Origin: Desulfobulbaceae bacterium
GTDB taxonomy: Bacteria > Desulfobacterota > Desulfobulbia > Desulfobulbales > Desulfocapsaceae
Length of the DNA stretch: 6,181 bases
Direction of reading: 5' to 3'
Assembly (NCBI GenBank): GCA_031256095.1
Contig: JAIRRG010000081.1
Location: 1-6,181 of the forward strand
The translations under genes and the position numbers were made by a program. Shown here in pieces: positions 1 to 6,122 of the stretch (position 1 is its first letter; the number at the start of each line of letters is the position of its first letter). Under the pieces are notes generated by a model that was not told where the DNA came from, searched no databases, and worked only from the letters and a program-made list of their open reading frames with translations.

Positions 1-1997
1 ATGTTGTACTTGGCCGAAGAATCAGTGGCCCATTTGACCAGTTTCATTTGACTGTCATCGCAGGAGGCCGGGGCGCGCGGCAACGTGCCGCCGCCGCTGG
101 CCGCCGATTTGAGAAAATCCTCCTGATTGCCCCAGCCCAGGCAAACGAAATTATAGAGGGTGTCAGTGTTTGGCTTTGCCTTGCCGATTACCGGCGCGGC
201 TTCCTCCTTATTTTTCACAGTATAGCTGAGAATAAAATCCTTCCACGGCGTGTACAGGCAGTACAGCCAGTCAAGATTCTCGCCCTTGAAATTCAACTGG
301 AAATCTTTGAGGTTTGTGCCGAGGTCGTAGGATGCCTGGCCATAGAGCAGGGCGGCTTCATAAATAGTTAGGTTATGATCGGAGGGAATCCCAGCGTTGG
401 TGCGCATAAACGTGTCATTATCGACGACGATGCGCGGCGAAATGCCAAATGGCCGCTCGTAGCCCTCGTGGTTGCCGGAAATATAAATCACCGGCTTGCC
501 ACTTTGGTACACTGACAGGATGCGGGAAAACAGCAGCAGCCCGTCAATGCCGCGTGGGTAGGCGTCATAGTCGTTCTCGTAGCCGCGGTAATCCATCGCC
601 TGCCACAACTGGCCGGTGTTGCTCATTGACATCTTGGCCTTGACGGTCTTGGTCTTGTCGGCCAATACTTCCTTCTGATTGGTCACATAGTGCCACGGAT
701 CGCAGTTGCGCGTGTGATCGTAGAGGTCACCGGCCAGAACCAGCAAATCGCTGTCTTTGCCTATCTCCTGCAACAGCGATTCCACCGATTCCAAACTCCG
801 GTGGGCGATCTTGCCGATATACGGCGAATCCTTTTCATCAGCGCCAGGGATCACCTGGGCATTGACCAGAGGGAACAAAGCCTGCCGCGACGACACATGC
901 AAATCGCCCATAACGCCAATGCGGCCCTGCCATTTCTCCGGATCGACAATACAGACCGGATGCCGCGCCTGCAAGTAAGGGCCGTCGGCGTTCGAGGTGT
1001 AGGCAAGCTGATACTCTTTTCCCTTATCATCGGCGTCAGATGCCTGGCCATCTTCTTCTAATCTGGCGCTGTCATACAGCCGGAAACGCCGCCTATCACC
1101 GGTGATCTTCGGCACCTGGATAATCTCAGGCTCTTGCAGCAGCTTCGGCCTTTTCTTCAAATCCTCCGGTTGCGCGAAATAGCCGGTGAGCATATCGTCG
1201 TCAGGATCGGTGTAACCCAAGTCGATGTGACTGTAGCGCATCGGCGGTTGTGGGGGCTCCGTCTTGGCAACCTCAACCGTGTCGACGCTTCCGACGCCGC
1301 CAGGCCGCATCGGCGGCTTGGTCCCAGCATCCTCGGTGATGAGAGCGAGGTCAGTTTCATCGTTGTACAGCTTGAAATACACATAGGCCAATTCGTACAT
1401 GCCAGCAATTTTGGCATTGTCGAACTCCTTGAAATTCACCTGGATCAGGTGCTTATAACCAGCACCAGCCTTGCGGTGCATGGCCGCCGCCGCCCGGTGA
1501 ATCACCCCCCATTTCCTTGGATTGCCGTCCCCGTCAAAACCTTCCACGGGAAAATCGGTCTCTTGCAATTCCCCCAAATACCAGCACCGATATGGCGCCC
1601 CTTTGGGGTTTTTATCTTTATTATTATACTTGTCGATGGCGGCGCTGTGGCTCGAGTACAGCATATGCCTTTGAGCGATGATATTACGGTAGTGACCTAT
1701 CATCACTTGTATGTCGCTGGTGTCAAAAATAGCCGCGTCCCCCCACTCCACCAGGCAAATCTGGGCGTGCAGCGCCTGCGCCACCAAGGCATTCTTCTCT
1801 ATTTCCTTACCGGGTGAAGGCAAATTATAGTTGTTTTTGAAATCGTCCTTGACGGCGACAATGACGGTCAAACAGCCGCCTGCCTCGACAATGGCCGGCG
1901 TCACCAGCGCCGGGTACAAGATAACACCCTCAAATCCCTTGACATGCACACGCCATACGCCGTTGCTGCCCGGCGGAATCTGTACGCTATCGCCCAT
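1..1997 (-). CDS. Large calcineurin-like metallophosphoesterase, 3' end cut off by the window edge
   Basis: The frame is open for 665 codons from ATG at 1997 to the left edge, with no stop, so the C-terminus is missing. Three metallophosphatase motifs occur in the right order: GDLH at residues 364-367 (metal ligands D365, H367), GDLYDH at 423-428 (bridging D424; the usual final Arg of GDxxDR is His) and GNHE at 508-511 (N509, H510). The expected GHxH-type motif is not seen and should lie outside the window. The first 345 or so residues precede the catalytic domain. Residues 1-60 look like a beta-sandwich, followed by a mixed region and a proline-rich linker near 226-255 carrying PPMR twice. 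I see no signal peptide or membrane segment, so a cytoplasmic location is inferred. By family knowledge it should hydrolyse phosphomono- or diesters using two metals; the substrate is unknown. All plus-strand ORFs here are shadows. Confidence 0.88.
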   Translation of the reverse strand, partial: MGDSVQIPPGSNGVWRVHVKGFEGVILYPALVTPAIVEAGGCLTVIVAVKDDFKNNYNLPSPGKEIEKNALVAQALHAQICLVEWGDAAIFDTSDIQVMIGHYRNIIAQRHMLYSSHSAAIDKYNNKDKNPKGAPYRCWYLGELQETDFPVEGFDGDGNPRKWGVIHRAAAAMHRKAGAGYKHLIQVNFKEFDNAKIAGMYELAYVYFKLYNDETDLALITEDAGTKPPMRPGGVGSVDTVEVAKTEPPQPPMRYSHIDLGYTDPDDDMLTGYFAQPEDLKKRPKLLQEPEIIQVPKITGDRRRFRLYDSARLEEDGQASDADDKGKEYQLAYTSNADGPYLQARHPVCIVDPEKWQGRIGVMGDLHVSSRQALFPLVNAQVIPGADEKDSPYIGKIAHRSLESVESLLQEIGKDSDLLVLAGDLYDHTRNCDPWHYVTNQKEVLADKTKTVKAKMSMSNTGQLWQAMDYRGYENDYDAYPRGIDGLLLFSRILSVYQSGKPVIYISGNHEGYERPFGISPRIVVDNDTFMRTNAGIPSDHNLTIYEAALLYGQASYDLGTNLKDFQLNFKGENLDWLYCLYTPWKDFILSYTVKNKEEAAPVIGKAKPNTDTLYNFVCLGWGNQEDFLKSAASGGGTLPRAPASCDDSQMKLVKWATDSSAKYN

Positions 1998-2006
1998 GGC
2001 TTTATT

Positions 2007-2012
2007 CTCCTT
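2007..2012 (-). promoter_or_regulatory. Ribosome binding site of the metallophosphoesterase
   Basis: On the minus strand AAGGAG lies 9 bases before the ATG at 1997. It decides the start: an in-frame ATG further upstream at 2051 would add 18 residues but has no Shine-Dalgarno sequence in front of it. Confidence 0.8.
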
Positions 2013-2156
2013 ACTTGCCGTCTTTTTCCGCCTCGCCCAGATCAATGGCATTTGTCTAAGAGCTTATCATCCATGGTGAAAACCCTGCCACAGCACAATG
2101 TGCCGGGGCATGATTTCCGGGCGGATGGGAAAATCGCCCTCAAAATTGCCAGTGAA
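2011..2156 (-). other. Possible decayed coding segment upstream of the metallophosphoesterase
   Basis: This stretch has no intact gene, but short pieces of it read like protein on the minus strand. From 2156 to 2070 an open piece with no start codon near its beginning ends in PEIMPRHIVLWQGFHHG before TGA TAA. From 2074 a ten-codon ORF (MDDKLLDKCH) follows in a second frame. From 2052 a third frame reads NAIDLGEAEKDGK and stops with TAA at 2011-2013, right against the downstream ribosome binding site. Such a stop-then-RBS arrangement is typical of a preceding operon gene. The three frames could be remnants of one small gene broken by frameshifts. They are short enough to be chance, and I recognise no family. 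Confidence 0.2.
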
Positions 2157-2161
2157 TTACC

Positions 2162-2190
2162 GATATAATGGGAGATATTTTTTTCTTCAA
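2162..2190 (-). promoter_or_regulatory. Candidate sigma-70 promoter for the metallophosphoesterase
   Basis: On the minus strand TTGAAG (2185-2190) is followed after 17 bases by TATATC (2162-2167), each matching four of six consensus positions. The site lies in an AT-rich patch about 165 bases upstream of the ATG at 1997. It would let that gene be expressed separately from the mnmA-mtaB-cinA operon. The matches are modest, so this is a suggestion only. Confidence 0.3.
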
Positions 2191-2292
2191 GGGGATGTTT
2201 ATGTGTTTTCCTCTCATCGTCCTGGCCGCCGGCGCTGAAACTTCGGGTTGCTTACTATTGGCAGATGCTGGCCCAAGATGTCGCCTCCCGTA

Positions 2293-2913
2293 TCAAGAAG
2301 CCAGCAGCAGTTTTCTCACCATCTTCAAGGCGGTTTGGGCGCTCATCTCACGGATACGCTGACGATCGCCATGAAAAAGAAAGCGTTCGGCCTTTGCGCC
2401 GTCGGCGTCAGCCAGGCCAATGTAGACGGTGCCGACCGGTTTTTCGGCGCTGCCGCCGTCCGGCCCGGCGATGCCGGTGACGGCCACCGCCAGATCGGCA
2501 TGGCAGAGACGGCGGGCGCCCATGGACATGGCAGTGGCCACTTCGGCTGAGACGGCGCCGTGAGCCGCCAGTATGGCCGCTGGCACCGCCAGTACCTCTT
2601 CCTTGACGCGGTTGGCGTAGCAAATGACTCCACCCTGATACCAGGCTGAACTGCCCGGGATGGCAGTAAGCCACTGACCGATCATCCCGCCGGTGCAGGA
2701 TTCGGCGGTGGCCAGCGTCTTTTTGCTCGCAAGCAGCAGACGGCCAACGATCAGCGGCAAGCTTTCCTGGTCGTGACCATAAACTGCCTCGCCGATGCAG
2801 TCGATGGCGCCGATAGCAAAACCAGCTTGCAGAAGTCCGCTGGCGGTAAGGCTTAAGGTGGTATTGTGCCCGGAAGTCAGTTCGTTGCCAATGGCGGTGA
2901 TTTCAATTTTCAT
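2293..2913 (-). CDS. cinA: CinA-type nicotinamide-nucleotide amidohydrolase with a drastically shortened N-terminal domain
   Basis: This 206-residue protein starts at ATG 2913, inside the end of mtaB (11-base overlap), with GAGG 6 bases upstream. An alternative ATG at 2943 adds ten residues but does not fit the family start. Residues 1-42 (MKIEITAIGNELTSG and following) match the opening of the CinA N-terminal domain. The sequence then passes straight into AVYGHDQES (43-51), which is where the C-terminal PncC domain begins. That domain is complete: TAESCTGG (69-76), YANRVKEE (99-106), VTGIAGPDGG (145-154) and PVGTVYIGLA (159-168). S72 and K104 have the spacing of the active-site Ser and Lys of PncC. 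The expected reaction is NMN plus water to nicotinic acid mononucleotide plus ammonia, in NAD recycling. The GGLGPT motif and the linker of ordinary CinA (about 410 residues) are absent, so only the deamidase activity is likely retained. Confidence 0.88.
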   Translation of the reverse strand: MKIEITAIGNELTSGHNTTLSLTASGLLQAGFAIGAIDCIGEAVYGHDQESLPLIVGRLLLASKKTLATAESCTGGMIGQWLTAIPGSSAWYQGGVICYANRVKEEVLAVPAAILAAHGAVSAEVATAMSMGARRLCHADLAVAVTGIAGPDGGSAEKPVGTVYIGLADADGAKAERFLFHGDRQRIREMSAQTALKMVRKLLLAS

Positions 2914-4225
2914 GCTCTGCCTCGGCTGCAACCTGATGCCCATCGATGGCGGTAAGACGCGCCTGGACGATACTGCCCGCCGGCAGCGGTGAGCGTGTGA
3001 CCACTGAAATATAGTTGTCAGTCAGGCCGGTACGTAAGCCTGACCTATCTTGATCGTTTTCCAAAAGGATTTGCCGCCTCTCTCCCAAGTGGCGGCGGTA
3101 AAAAGCCAGGCGCAAACCATCGCCAAGCGCCCGTAGCGTTGCCGCCCGGCGTTGCTTTTCCCGGCCATGGACATGGCCCGGCAGGCTGGCGGCGATGGTG
3201 CCGGGGCGCGGCGAATAGGGGAAGACGTGCAGGTAGGAAGGGCTAATCATTTTGATAAATTGATATGTATTTTCAAAGAGTTGTTCGGTTTCGCCTGGGA
3301 AGCCGGTCAGCAGGTCACAGCCGATCGCCGCCTGTGGCAGCGTCTTTTTACAACGGGCGACGACGGCGGCGAAATCGTCGGCGCGGTAACGGCGTCCCAT
3401 GCGGGCAAGGATGCTGTCGTCGCCGCTCTGTAACGGAATATGCAGATGCGGCATCAGGTTGGGCCGGTCACGGAACAAGGCCAGCAAATCATCCGTGATT
3501 TCCGTTGGTTCGATGGAACTGAGGCGGAAACGTATTTGCGGAAAATTTATCGATAATTCGTCTAACATATTAAAAATACGGTATTCTTTGCGAAGATCAC
3601 GTCCGTAATAACCGACATGGATGCCGGTGACAATGATTTCGTGATAGCCGGAAGCGACGAAGACCGCCGCCTGGGCCAGGACCTCGCGCGGCGGCAGACT
3701 GCGGCTTTTGCCTCTGGTAAAGGGGACGATGCAGTAGGAGCAGAAACTTTCGCAGCCATCCTGGATGCGCAGGCAGGCGCGGCTGCGCTCGGCGAAGCGG
3801 CGCGTCGGCAGGCGGGCGATTTCTCTGGCCTCGGCAAGGTTGCCGAGTAGATGATCTGGCCAGATCGTCGTTGTCAGCAGCCCGGCGATTTTTTCCTTCT
3901 CGCTGTTGCCGACCAGGCAAACCTGGCGCTCGGCTGGCCGCTCGGCAAGTTCCGGCATGGCGGCGACTTCCTTGGCTGCCGCCTCGACATGGCATCCGGT
4001 GATGATGAGCCTGGCCGCCCGATGCTGACGAAGGGCCTGGCGGATGACTTGGCGCGACTGTACCGCGGCGCGGGTGGTGACGGAACAGGTATTGATCACC
4101 AGGCAATCGGCATCTTCCCCGGGCGAAGCCATGACGTAGCCAGCGGCAATGGCGCTATCCTGAAATGAGGCGGACTCATACTGGTTGACCTTGCAGCCCA
4201 GGGTAATGATGGCGAAGCGGAGCAT
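2903..4225 (-). CDS. mtaB: tRNA t6A37 methylthiotransferase MtaB
   Basis: This 440-residue radical SAM enzyme has the usual length and layout. The N-terminal UPF0004 domain opens with TLGCKVNQYE and carries the likely ligands of the auxiliary 4Fe-4S cluster at C11, C47 and C78. The radical SAM cluster motif CESFCSYC places C158, C162 and C165 in CX3CX2C spacing. Further conserved blocks are VTGIHVGYYG (199-208), HLHIPLQSGDD (260-270) and CDLLTGFPGET (303-313). A TRAM-like RNA-binding tail covers roughly 375-440. TLGCKVNQYE is typical of MtaB rather than MiaB. It adds a methylthio group to C2 of t6A37, giving ms2t6A in tRNAs that read ANN codons. The start at 4225 has AGGA 7 bases upstream, overlapping the mnmA stop. 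TGCHVEA stands where TGCYAQ is more common. Confidence 0.94.
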   Translation of the reverse strand: MLRFAIITLGCKVNQYESASFQDSAIAAGYVMASPGEDADCLVINTCSVTTRAAVQSRQVIRQALRQHRAARLIITGCHVEAAAKEVAAMPELAERPAERQVCLVGNSEKEKIAGLLTTTIWPDHLLGNLAEAREIARLPTRRFAERSRACLRIQDGCESFCSYCIVPFTRGKSRSLPPREVLAQAAVFVASGYHEIIVTGIHVGYYGRDLRKEYRIFNMLDELSINFPQIRFRLSSIEPTEITDDLLALFRDRPNLMPHLHIPLQSGDDSILARMGRRYRADDFAAVVARCKKTLPQAAIGCDLLTGFPGETEQLFENTYQFIKMISPSYLHVFPYSPRPGTIAASLPGHVHGREKQRRAATLRALGDGLRLAFYRRHLGERRQILLENDQDRSGLRTGLTDNYISVVTRSPLPAGSIVQARLTAIDGHQVAAEAEHEN

Positions 4226-4234
4226 GGTCTTTTC

Positions 4235-5269
4235 CTAATCGTTGCTAGCGGTGATGACGGCGGAACCGAGGACTTCATCATGATCATAGATAACCGCGAA
4301 TTGTCCGGGAGCGACCGCCCGTTGCGCTTCGAGAAAATGGATAGTCAGGCCGCCGCTCGCTTCCGGCAAAAGACGCGCCATGCCGCCAGCGTGATTGGAG
4401 CGGATCCGCACTGTGAAAAGACCTAAAAAATCGACGGGAGGCCGCAGCCAATTAACCGGGCTGGTGGTCAGAGATTGGGCAAACAATTCTTCATCCTTGC
4501 CGACGATAACCGTGTTTCGCCGGGGATCGAGTCTCAGCACATACCAGGGCGTTGCGTCCGGCAGGCCGAGGCCGCGCCGCTGGCCAATAGTATAACGGAA
4601 CAGGCCGCGATGCCGTCCAATTTCTTGGCCAGCCGTGGTCAGGATCGGCCCTTGGCTGTCATCCAATTCATTCGCGAGAAAGTCGCCGACTGACTGGCCG
4701 GCAAGAAAGCAAACATCCTGACTTTCGCCGGGAAATCCCGTAAAACCTTGGGCTGCCGCCATGGCTACGACATCGCGCTTATAATATCGGCCCAAAGGCA
4801 ACAGCAGGCCGGTAAGTTGCTCACGGCCAAGGCTGGCCAGGAAATAGGACTGGTCTTTGCCGCTATCAACGCCTTTGTAGAGGCGTGGGCCATCGTCTTG
4901 ATAAATGGTGGCGTAATGACCGGTGGCCATGGCGTCGATACCGGCGTCGATCATCGCCCGCCGCAAAAGGCCGAATTTGATTTCCCGGGTGCAGACGAGG
5001 CAGGGGTTGGGGGTCAGGCCGCGCCGATATTGGGCGCGCAGATAATTGAGTACTCGCCGCTGAAATTCCTGGCGCAGATCGACCGAGCGCAGTTCAATGC
5101 CCAGCCTGGTCGCCATTGCCTGGGCGCGTTCACGGTTTTTGTCCAGGTCAGGCTGGGCCAGTTCCATGAAAAATCCGACTACGGCGTGGCCTTGTCCTAA
5201 CAAGATATGTGCCGTCATCGTTGAATCGACGCCGCCGCTTAGGGCGACGCCCACCGTTTTTTTTACCAT
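4235..5269 (-). CDS. mnmA: tRNA-specific 2-thiouridylase MnmA
   Basis: The protein is 344 residues when begun at ATG 5269, just before the family's usual opening MVKKTVGVALSGGVDST; the open frame runs further upstream to 5437 but that part does not look like MnmA. The PP-loop SGGVDST (11-17) binds ATP and adenylates U34. TPNPCLVC (86-93) holds the first catalytic cysteine, C93, and ESQDVCFL (182-189) holds the second, C187. GKDQSYFLA (137-145) and YTIGQRRGLGL (226-236) are further family signatures, followed by the C-terminal beta domain. It puts sulfur on position 2 of wobble uridine in tRNA-Lys, -Glu and -Gln, using persulfide sulfur from a cysteine desulfurase. The extra C90 forms a CxxC with C93. 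A weak GGAAAG lies upstream. An in-frame GTG at 5290 is a less likely start. It is the first gene of the operon. Confidence 0.95.
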   Translation of the reverse strand: MVKKTVGVALSGGVDSTMTAHILLGQGHAVVGFFMELAQPDLDKNRERAQAMATRLGIELRSVDLRQEFQRRVLNYLRAQYRRGLTPNPCLVCTREIKFGLLRRAMIDAGIDAMATGHYATIYQDDGPRLYKGVDSGKDQSYFLASLGREQLTGLLLPLGRYYKRDVVAMAAAQGFTGFPGESQDVCFLAGQSVGDFLANELDDSQGPILTTAGQEIGRHRGLFRYTIGQRRGLGLPDATPWYVLRLDPRRNTVIVGKDEELFAQSLTTSPVNWLRPPVDFLGLFTVRIRSNHAGGMARLLPEASGGLTIHFLEAQRAVAPGQFAVIYDHDEVLGSAVITASND

Positions 5270-5344
5270 TCGTTGTCTTGCTCTTTCCACGGTAATACAT
5301 GATAAAGTGAAAAACAAACATCGGCGCCAATTAAGGCAAAATAC

Positions 5345-5374
5345 CTGATAACAGGGTGAATTGATAGTTGTCAA
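5345..5374 (-). promoter_or_regulatory. Candidate sigma-70 promoter of the mnmA-mtaB-cinA operon
   Basis: On the minus strand a perfect TTGACA (5369-5374) is followed after 18 bases by TATCAG (5345-5350), preceded by TGT to give an extended -10. Transcription would start near 5338, leaving a leader of about 70 bases before the mnmA ATG. It is the best promoter match seen in the window, though one spacer base longer than ideal and only four of six in the -10. Confidence 0.5.
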
Positions 5375-5410
5375 AGAGCCAACCACCGGGAAATGCCCTT
5401 GTTTCTGTTC

Positions 5411-5423
5411 GTGCACATTGCAC
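5411..5423. repeat. Short inverted repeat upstream of the mnmA promoter
   Basis: GTGCA and TGCAC face each other across three bases (CAT). The site lies about 40 bases upstream of the candidate -35 of mnmA, where an activator or repressor could bind. With five-base arms, chance is a real alternative. Confidence 0.2.
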
Positions 5424-5529
5424 AATTCGTTCAGCAATGGGCGCGATTATTCGTCTCATGCATTGAAATTGATATCATAAAGTATCGAGCCAGATTCTTA
5501 TCCTATCCAATATAAGTTTTTTGCCCAAG

Positions 5530-5631
5530 ATGTTTCCATATCTTGACCAATCGCTGAATGAGTTCACAGAGCTGTTGGGGGCCGAATTGGCCGCATTGTC
5601 GGCGCCGCGCCGTATTGCCGGCAACTGGTAG
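5530..5631 (+). CDS. Possible 33-residue small protein or gene remnant
   Basis: ATG at 5530 opens 33 codons ending in TAG at 5629-5631. The peptide starts MFPYLDQSLNEFTELL and continues GAELAALSAPRRIAGNW, an amphipathic, leucine-rich stretch with codon use like the neighbouring genes (many CTG, TTG, GCC, GCG). The frame is open back to 5473 without another ATG. There is no good Shine-Dalgarno before the ATG, and an inverted repeat (5526-5545) covers the start. It could be a small protein, a leader peptide or the tail of a lost gene. I recognise no family. Confidence 0.25.
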   Translation: MFPYLDQSLNEFTELLGAELAALSAPRRIAGNW

Positions 5632-5662
5632 AGTGAGGATAGGTTTTATGTTATGGTACGAC

Positions 5663-5670
5663 AGGAGGTG
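5663..5670 (+). promoter_or_regulatory. Orphan full-length Shine-Dalgarno sequence
   Basis: AGGAGGTG is an eight-base match to the complement of the 16S rRNA 3' end. No ATG, GTG or TTG follows at normal spacing: the GTG inside it gives only five codons. The nearest downstream ORF, MDMMDLVE from ATG 5694, begins 23 bases later. It may mark a lost start, an unusual start codon, or be coincidence. Confidence 0.25.
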
Positions 5671-5743
5671 CTTCTAGCGCGATAAAAGAAACGATGGACA
5701 TGATGGATTTAGTAGAATAAGCAGCGAACAACCAACAATACAT

Positions 5744-5748
5744 GGAGG
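5744..5748 (+). promoter_or_regulatory. Ribosome binding site of the small lipoprotein gene
   Basis: GGAGG sits 5 bases before ATG 5754. It overlaps the upstream in-frame ATG at 5742, which has no ribosome binding site of its own, so it selects 5754 as the start. Confidence 0.75.
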
Positions 5749-5753
5749 ATACT

Positions 5754-5966
5754 ATGCGGTTGAAGATAATGACATTATTGGCCTTTTTGCTCACGGCATT
5801 TGTTGTCAGTGGATGCTTCTTTCCTTGGCATGGTGGGCGGGATCGCCATGACCGGCGGGATCGCCGCTATTTCTCAATGACGCAACCGCCAGTGCAACAG
5901 GGTAATGCGCAAGTGCAAAAAAGTATCGGCTGGATGGCTCAGGATGGCCGCCAGGCGGTGAACTGA
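5754..5966 (+). CDS. Small putative lipoprotein, charge-rich, family unknown
   Basis: The protein is 70 residues from ATG 5754, preceded by GGAGG. It opens with a classical lipoprotein signal: positively charged MRLK, a hydrophobic core (residues 5-18) and the lipobox VVSGC with the cysteine at 21. The mature part would be about 50 residues, anchored by lipid to the outer leaflet of the inner membrane or to the outer membrane. After CFFPWHGG comes a dense run of Arg and Asp, GRDRHDRRDRRY (27-38), then a polar tail rich in Gln. The Arg/Asp run arises from a direct repeat: GGCGGGATCGCC occurs at 5836-5847 and again at 5854-5865, exactly six codons apart. I know no family for it. It is divergent from mnmA and stands alone, so the context gives no function. 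Confidence 0.7.
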   Translation: MRLKIMTLLAFLLTAFVVSGCFFPWHGGRDRHDRRDRRYFSMTQPPVQQGNAQVQKSIGWMAQDGRQAVN

Positions 5967-5993
5967 TAGCAACAAGGCGGCTGACTAGGTTTT

Positions 5994-6020
5994 TGCCCAG
6001 ACCGCAATATGGTCTGGGCA
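5994..6020. repeat. Perfect 10-bp inverted repeat (strong hairpin) downstream of the lipoprotein gene
   Basis: TGCCCAGACC (5994-6003) and GGTCTGGGCA (6011-6020) pair perfectly across a seven-base loop, 27 bases after the lipoprotein stop. Its position and GC-rich stem suggest transcript termination or 3'-end protection of the lipoprotein mRNA. The plus strand has no T-run after the stem (TGATGTATG follows) and its T-run lies before the stem, so it is not a textbook intrinsic terminator in either direction. A protein-binding palindrome is the alternative. Confidence 0.6.
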
Positions 6021-6122
6021 TGATGTATGAAAAAAGTCGTGTGGCATACTTCAGTATTATATCGAGGCTTATGTCTGACCTATTGATGCCAACGGATTTA
6101 CAGCGCGGTCACAGCGGTGAAG

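Larger units (their letters stand above)
5270..5753. other. 484-base divergent intergenic region between mnmA and the lipoprotein gene
   Basis: No convincing long gene lies here. The mnmA-proximal part holds the likely mnmA promoter (5345-5374) and a roughly 70-base untranslated leader. The middle, 5401-5530, is AT-rich with small palindromes: GTGCA-N3-TGCAC at 5411-5423, TGATATCA at 5470-5477, and CAAGAT-N8-ATCTTG at 5526-5545. A 33-codon plus-strand ORF follows (5530-5631), then an orphan Shine-Dalgarno (5663-5670). TAGAAT at 5713-5718 could be a -10 element for the lipoprotein gene, but I see no matching -35, so its promoter remains unplaced. Confidence 0.6.

Noticed and set aside
48..1061. 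Several plus-strand ORFs (48-371, 449-643, 690-1061)
   Set aside because: All are shadows of the same minus-strand metallophosphoesterase; the opposite strand carries the GDLH, GDLYDH and GNHE motifs here.
1134..1817. Plus-strand 227-codon ORF
   Set aside because: It lies wholly antisense to the metallophosphoesterase frame, which has recognisable motifs and a ribosome binding site. Its own translation has no family features and no ribosome binding site was evident.
2164..2169. Perfect TATAAT on the plus strand
   Set aside because: No -35 at suitable spacing (TTGCCA is only 12 bases upstream) and nothing credible downstream on that strand to transcribe.
2140..2217. Minus-strand 25-codon ORF beginning MRGKHINIPLKKK
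   Set aside because: AGGA sits only about two bases before the ATG, the content is lysine-rich from an A-tract, and the candidate promoter lies inside it.
2168..2362. Plus-strand ORF with a hydrophobic start (MGDIFFFKGMFMCFPL)
   Set aside because: It resembles a signal peptide at first sight, but has no Shine-Dalgarno and runs antisense into the conserved end of the cinA gene.
3851..4168. Plus-strand ORFs opposite mtaB
   Set aside because: They are antisense to the strongly conserved N-terminal domain of MtaB and have no features of their own.
5270..5437. 56-residue N-terminal extension of MnmA
   Set aside because: The family starts at the residues just before SGGVDST. The extension covers the best promoter candidate and has no MnmA-like sequence.
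5806..6021. Minus-strand 71-codon ORF opposite the lipoprotein gene
   Set aside because: The plus strand has a ribosome binding site, signal peptide and lipobox; the minus ORF starts inside the hairpin and has none of these.
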